A stretch of 64,000 bases of DNA, taken from Mactromeris polynyma (Eukaryota; Mollusca; Bivalvia; Venerida; Mactridae). Positions 57,891 through 64,000 of this stretch are shown here, piece after piece. Both the position numbers and the translations under genes were made by a program. The DNA is taken from contig JASFXZ010000035.1 of the NCBI GenBank assembly GCA_032209605.1, forward strand, positions 1,555,001 to 1,619,000, read 5' to 3'. Position 1 is the stretch's first letter. Each line of letters starts with the position of its first letter. The notes below the pieces were generated by a model. It did not search any database. It worked only from the letters and a program-made list of their open reading frames with translations, and had not been told where the DNA came from.

Positions 57891-58189
57891 GCATCGTAGA
57901 CTGTTTTATCGATCGATGAATAGTTATATTGATTAAACAAAAGAGCGTCAATGTCTTTAATCTTTATTCTTTTAAGTCGCCTTAATACATAACGCGTATT
58001 TTGTAACATTATCAAACGACGTATTGACATATTTCGTGGTACGGAAGCTACACATTTGTTTTATAAAGTAAAGTAAATCTGGTAAGTGATCAATATGACC
58101 GTAAACTATAAGCCGGTGATAACTCACATTTTAGAATTCCAATATATGAGCTATAACCGATACTTAAATTACTTATGCTCTCTGTAAAT
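57891..58189. other. Non-coding, no recognised feature
   Basis: AT-rich sequence without repeats that I could pair inside the window. Confidence 0.5.
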
Positions 58190-58640
58190 TACCACTGTCG
58201 GACCTCGTTCATTCGAATTCATCGGGTCCTAAAGTTTATTTCGATAAATACAAGGAATTAAAGATGTATCATCTGAACATAAAATGTTTGAATTGGCTTT
58301 ATCCAGTATTGTTGTTACATTGGCTAAAACATCTCTAATAAGAACCATTGCAATGTAAGACCGATTGAAAAACACTTTTTTTATCATATAACTTACAGTC
58401 AAAACCTGTAAAATAGCCCGATGGTTAAAAACACTGGAAGTTTTTTTAAATTATATGATGTACAAACATCTTTCTTCAACAAATATGGATTCATACATTA
58501 TGAGTACATAGTATTACTTTAAATAGTCCATTTCAATTCGAGGTGGCAATGAAGAAAAATCGGGACCTTATACTTATTTTGGATGATACCAAGTATTCGG
58601 ATAGAAGGTTGTCGAATAAACGAGGTCCGACTGTTAATTT
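58190..58640. mobile_element. MITE with ACTGTCGGACCTCGTT ends
   Basis: ACTGTCGGACCTCGTTCATTCGA near the left pairs with an inverted TCGAATAAACGAGGTCCGACTGTTA at the right. It is about 450 bp without an ORF. The CAGT-like ends and TA-containing borders fit pogo-type MITEs. Another terminus of this kind (CAGTAAAACTTCGAAACC) stands alone at 58700. Confidence 0.55.
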
Positions 58641-58968
58641 AATTGAGAAGATATTACAGCAAGAGTTAGAATTTACAAATTCATATTGAATCGAAATACA
58701 GTAAAACTTCGAAACCTCGAACTGCCGTCGGACCTAGCAATTAGTTCGAGCCATCTACTGTTCGAGGCATCTACGGTATACGCGTATATTTCCTAATTGA
58801 CAGTCGCCGGTTTTCATTCTGAATGCACGTCGATCAATAGTCGCAGCATTATTCATAATAATAAAATTAAAAAAGAAATGAAAGGAAAGCAAAAATGATT
58901 CCCTGTGGCACATTATTCTCTCTCGTTTATTCTTATACGCATGAATTGTCTGTCATATAGTACATGTA

Positions 58969-60309
58969 CAGTGGAAACTCCCTAATCCGGAAACTCTCCG
59001 ATCCGGAAACTTCCTGCAACCGGACAATTTTCTCGGTTTAGTTCCTCCAATACGACATATAAAAAATCCCCCACAGTCCGGATCCTCCCTACTCCGGAAT
59101 CCGAACGAATTTTTCTATCCGGATTGTTATTTTACATGTAAAATAAATCTCCCAAACCCGGACGATAGTTTTCCGCAAAAATACGTCAGATCGTATAATG
59201 ACTGAGAATTGAGAGAAGGCATAATAATTTAATTGTCTCTATGAATATAGACCATTATACGTTATCATCGTATGCATTAAGTTTTTATGAAAACAAAGTA
59301 CGACCGGGTACGAGATGTACTTATTTTGTAAACAATTGGAAAACATTGGATGTGAGCGCAGAAAAGGACCCATTAGGTACACAAATCACAATTCAAAAAA
59401 TTTACCCTAGATTATTTTTTTCCTCTACGAAAAATCTTTTGAAATGAAGCTATGGTGCATAGTTTTCAGGTATGGTGTTTTGATAATACATCGTACTAAG
59501 TGCATAGCTTGTCAGGTTTTATGGACGGTATAATGTCGCAAAATACCCATACTTAATTTCAGCTATGTTTAAAATCATTTGACATGTAAAATGATTCATT
59601 GAAATACTTGCTTGAGATTGATATATCCACTTTATGCAGTGAAATTATCAAAATATCCATACATTTCTAAAAGATAAAATATCTTATACATTTTCTGCAC
59701 AGTGTAATTTTCCTGTAATTTCTACATCTATTTGAGAGTGAACTATAGGTCAAAATCTTACGTTAATTATATTCAATGCTTTCATACAGTTTTAAATAAA
59801 CGAGAGGCGTCTACAGCGGTTCATAATTATTCTGAAGAATCGAATTTCCTAGATTTCTATAACGAATAAACACATTATAATGATACATGTAATTAACATA
59901 ATTCATGGAAGAATTCAAATATCAACCAATATTGCACACATCATGTATTATGCATATCGCATTGCAAATCTTCCTCTTATGAAAGTTGCATAAATATGTT
60001 GGTCTCTTATAACTTATGATTTGGGGTTATAAATTGAATTTTCAAGTTTATATACATTTTGTAGCTTCAATTAGTCTGCAAAGTCAAATAAAAGAATGAA
60101 TTCAGACATTATATATTACATCGCGATAACGCAAACAACCTCTAGCCAAATGGTATTTAGGTCTTTGCTCTAGCGAACATATTCAAATTACTGAAATAAT
60201 GTCCTGCCTACGGACATTCAATGGAGGCATTCTCTCCAGTCCAGACTCTCCTCTAATCCGACCTTTAAAGTTTGTCCGAGGGGTGTTCGGATTAGGGAGT
60301 TTCCACATG
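58969..60309. mobile_element. 1.34 kb pogo-like non-autonomous element
   Basis: The left end CAGTGGAAACTCCCTAATCC and the inverted right end GGATTAGGGAGTTTCCACATG pair with one indel. TA borders both. Subterminal CCGGA/TCCGG blocks are repeated. The ORF at 59241-59447 has no transposase motif. Confidence 0.65.
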
Positions 60310-60390
60310 TACAACTGGCAAGTAATTATCACGAAGTGCGAATAACATGAGTATACTAGTATATTAAGCGGTCATTGAAAGGTGTGAACT

Positions 60391-60687
60391 AGTAGCGGAT
60401 CCGTAGTCCAGTGGTAACGCGCTTGGACTTGTAATCCTGGGATCGCAGGTTCGATTCCCCGCTCCATCACTGACCGTACTAACAGTCTTTCGGACGAGAC
60501 TTTAAAAACCGATGTCCCGTGTATGATGCTTTACATCGAGCACGTAAAAGAACCAGGGGTGCTTCTGGAACTGGAGCATCTTCTGTATCATGCACTATCC
60601 TCCAAATATCTAATATGACTAACATTCTTCCGGAGGCGTCGCCCATGTGGGAAACCGGTGGCGACGATAAATAAATGCAAATACAAC
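60391..60687 (+). mobile_element. tRNA-derived SINE, copy 2
   Basis: Same head, body (GACGAGACTTTAAAAACCG) and GCGACGATAAATAAA tail as the copy at 15622-15915. It is flanked by a perfect 10-bp duplication GGTGTGAACT (60381-60390 and 60688-60697). The anticodon arm is less well paired here than in copy 1, so it is not a tRNA gene. Confidence 0.85.
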
Positions 60688-60697
60688 GGTGTGAACT

Positions 60698-62029
60698 ATT
60701 GTATTGTTCGACCTATCTATAGTGAACAATGAATGAAATGATAGCTAGGGACCCCAAATATTTGTCCTATATTTCATTTCATATTTATTTATCAATAAAC
60801 AGGTGCTTAATAACGCGGATACATACCAATCGCAATTATGGGTACTTATTTATTTCTGTATGTGTAAGTTAAGTATATAAATGAGTTTGACAATCATCGT
60901 TCTGCAACAATGATTATAGAAAATTATCGTCTTTATAGGCATGGGTATTAATGGTTCAATAATAAAGTACTTTTTATATGTAACTCTTCAGTAAAAAGAG
61001 GAAGAAAAGTTGTATATACCAGATCCGTAGCTATGCTGAGGCACATCGAGGCATTGCTTTTGTTAAAATTTCCAAAGCAATCGTGGAGGACGATAGTCTT
61101 AATGGCTTGGCACTTTGTTTGCTTTGCACACAATAATAATAATAATAACAATAACACAAAAACATGCCAATCGACTATACTTGGACATTTTTCAGCTGTG
61201 GGACGCTCCGGGACATCTAAAATTGCCATTGCTTTCGATTCATACCATTAAAATAAAACAAAATTGCAATTGATAAATCACTTCACTGGTACACTAAATA
61301 ACCAGAAAACGCAGATGAACCCTTCTGTACGCATTCCCCTGGGGAGGACACTCCCAGACCCACCTTCATTGCCTCGGTTTAATTTTGCCTCAAGCTACAG
61401 GCCTGTATACATACATACAATATATAAAATAATATACCAACAGTAAGTCATGGTTGATTCACGCCTTTTTCTATGCTCTATAGATCTACTGTGTTCTGAA
61501 ATATGAACCTAGCATCCATGAAAACATAATAATAATCATTCATGTAGGACTTTATATTCTAGTTTTATTGTTGATTTTTTTCTACCGTTTACGTCGTTGA
61601 CTATATTAATGCCTGGTACTGACATTTTAAGGATTGAATAATATCATTTAAAATACTGAGCTAAGCAATGATATGATAATAAATAACTAGTAATAATTAT
61701 GAAGAGTCATAAACGATAAGTTTTGCAAAAAAATCGAGTTTCGCCCTTTTACGTTGAAGATACGATATTGAAGCGAATTGTATACTTTCAGTATTACGTG
61801 TGCATTATTAACGGCGTGATTTCTCTTTTGCAGAAAAAAACAATATAAAACTTTTGAAATGAATATCAATTTAATGCCTTTCATGTTATACAGGTGATTT
61901 GTCTAAACAATTGCAACATCTGTACTATATTATAAATATGAAAGCGCCTGGCTGATGTAGATTGAAAAATAATATTTTGTTTGCAAACCCGATCCATAGC
62001 GTAAAAAACTTCTAAAAACAAAACGTTTT
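60698..62029. other. Non-coding, no recognised gene
   Basis: It contains an (AAT)n microsatellite at about 61129-61155. The overlapping ORFs on both strands at 60948-61251 run through it and show no domain. Confidence 0.5.
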
Positions 62030-62830
62030 GCGTGGTATTTGCGGGCACCACAGTATCTTGCGTATTTAAAAAAGTACCCAAAATTGTTTGTAATTTCAAT
62101 TTGAAATGGAAATTACATGACAAAGTGTTCATTACACATGCTAAGTGAAACGAATTCCTTGTTTTTTCTATTTTATTTCATGAGCAATACCTGGAAAAAA
62201 TACGGTCCCTGGCTAAACATTTGACTATCACATAGTTCATTTTCAATAATAAAACAATCTCGCGCTTCATCAACAACATCGAACTCCAATAGTTTTCTCT
62301 GTATGTGCATAAAAAAACTTAATGATAAAGGCCTAAGTATTAGATTCCAGTCCATATATTATTGAAGTTTAAGAAACTTTTAATGAGTTCTGTAAAATGA
62401 GGTGTAAAATTTTCCAAATCCCTGATCTTTCTATGACTTTCTATAACTAAAACTTATAAATTGGTACAAACAATATCACAAGGTACGATATCTTACTTTG
62501 AAGAGACAATTATACCCAATTATCATTTGGAATAGAAAATTTCTGCCTATCAAATTTCACCTAATTTTGTTCCTAGCTTGCGTGTGGTAAAGTAGTGATT
62601 ATAATTATGCCATATCGTCAATTTTAATCAGTGGTATTATGAATTATAACTGATTCCAATAACAATTTACATGGCCGAGCGTAAATGAGAATAATCGACA
62701 TGAATTATCTTCACGATAGATTTCAGTCAAAATACAAATTATAACTTCGATCATAATTAAATATAATGATATTGTTGGCCGAATGATTTATATTTCGTAA
62801 AAAATCCGAACTTAAGTATAAAATGAATAT
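62030..62830 (-). repeat. Dispersed repeat, inverted partner of 37920-38570
   Basis: GCACCACAGTATCTTGCGTA at 62045, GAGAATAATCGACATGAATT at 62687 and CGTAAAAAATCCGAACTTAA at 62797 are the reverse complement of landmarks in the first copy. Confidence 0.65.
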
Positions 62831-64000
62831 CCAGGCCCCTAGCCCGTAGCTGGGCATAAGCATGTACGCCCGTGCGGATCAATTTTTCAAAAGTTGAGAA
62901 ACTAATAGCTCTAAATCAGCATTATAAATCGAAGACTGAGGGAGGTGAAGGGTTACAGCACAGCTAATATTCACAGCTTAGAATTTTCATTGACGATACG
63001 TCCAATCCATATCTCGGAAAATGTCCTTAGGTCTACGTGCACTGTACATAGTAAACGTACAGTATACACAACACGTAGCATCGAGGGTACATAAATCGAT
63101 CTCTGTTCCTTCTTTTATTTAGGATTTGAACGTGCCTCAGCTACAATAATTTATTATATATGGCTTACGTTTTAATGAGGGTAAACATATGCCGTTATAC
63201 ATGTAATGTATCATTTTAGTTTAAATAGAAAAACATGTACAAACAAACTATATGTTTATGTTATCTTTAGTCGCTCTGTTCCATAATGCAATTAATCTTT
63301 ATCATTTTACATAAATGTTTAACCTAGTTCATGCAAATTATGTTTCGATGACTGCATCATGTGTATTTCAACAGCACTGACACTGCCTTCTAAGTCTTGG
63401 GCTGTGAAGTTCAGAGTTAAACCTCGCCGCAGGCATGATGCATGGTTAAAATATACAAATCACGAGTATAGAGCTCTACCAATCGATCCTACCACAAACA
63501 TTAATGTGACTATGTCTTCGTTATTTGTAATGTAAGAAAATATATTTGTATAGCACTTCAATGATTTTTCAGAGTGTCATGTGGAGTTTGATTTTGACAG
63601 AGTCAGATTAAAAATCACGGAGAAAAATGTAAGTTTTGTTTATCAGTAAGCTGCACTGGAATTGACTATGTTCCTCACTACAGTGTGACTAAGCTCATAA
63701 TTCGACGAATGGCGTTTGTTACATAGTGCAATGACTTTGAACGAAAAGAAGTACGGCATCAACTACAACATTTAACATTATATACAGTAATTGTTCAAAT
63801 GAAGAATAATATCTACCAGTCCAGTGTTCCATTTGTTTAAAGGATGCATATGTTGTGACATAAGAGATGTGATCAAACTGTTTCTATATAAACCGAGTAA
63901 ATAAATTATTCCTATTTCCAGATTAGAAGGTTTTACAATTAGTGTGATTATTGAGATTGTGTGTTAATACCTGTTTTATTTTATTTTGCCTTCATTTGCA
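62831..64000. other. Non-coding, no recognised feature
   Basis: No ORF with motifs, no tRNA-like box, and no repeat with a partner in the window. Confidence 0.5.

Noticed and set aside
60948..61251. Overlapping ORFs on both strands with a Leu or Asn run
   Set aside because: Depend on an AAT microsatellite; no domain, start context or splice evidence to choose a strand.

Overview
The window is AT-rich metazoan nuclear DNA with introns and a very high load of mobile elements. The mix suggests a marine invertebrate, most likely a bivalve mollusc: tRNA-headed SINEs, CCHC and L1-like LINE pieces, Tc1, hAT-like and pogo-like elements, a Polinton/Maverick, and lineage-specific fucosyltransferase duplicates. 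The species call is inference. There are no bacterial operons, rRNAs or CRISPR arrays.

Host genes (about 0.5-40 kb). Three tandem paralogues of a GT10 alpha-1,3-fucosyltransferase lie on the minus strand (FUT-A, FUT-B, FUT-C). Each has a large catalytic exon (516-1552, 23912-24949, 35306-36361). Each also has a small upstream exon for the type II signal anchor (2892-3001, 26239-26348, 39657-39760), joined in matching phase. B and C are open; A carries a one-base deletion near 745-752 and is probably a pseudogene. The surrounding DNA is duplicated too: 516-5000 matches 23900-28210, 10950-12350 matches 29080-30120, and 19480-20960 matches 30905-31198 plus 34543-34930. The paralogous copies therefore act as empty-site controls that date insertions.

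Elements inside the duplicated block. Unit A gained a Tc1 element (6361-7855) and a nested cluster at 12.6-19.1 kb. That cluster has inverted arms around a LINE 3' fragment and a 3.47 kb TIR element with a perfect 9-bp target duplication; a SINE sits inside the TIR element. Unit A also gained a 28-bp array (20352-20862), a 30-bp array rich in 5' splice-site consensus (21418-22209) and a CCHC gag-like ORF with one in-frame stop (22545-23627). Unit B gained hAT-like MITEs and a 3.34 kb TIR element (31199-34542).

The 40.6-47.7 kb stretch holds further non-autonomous TIR elements and a decayed L1-like LINE (ORF1, endonuclease and the start of the RT).

The main find is a Polinton/Maverick at 47750-57633. 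It has 168-bp TIRs that begin 5'-AG, a perfect 6-bp target duplication (CCAATT) and three genes. The integrase with a chromodomain and the A32-like ATPase read leftward. The protein-primed-type DNA polymerase B, with N-terminal zinc fingers, reads rightward. At 9.9 kb it is about half the usual Polinton size, and I see no capsid or maturation-protease gene. The polymerase has one frameshift; integrase and ATPase are open through one intron each.

The right flank (57.7-64 kb) contains TIR elements and MITEs, an intact SINE with target duplication, an inverted copy of a repeat also present at 38 kb, and about 1 kb with nothing recognised.
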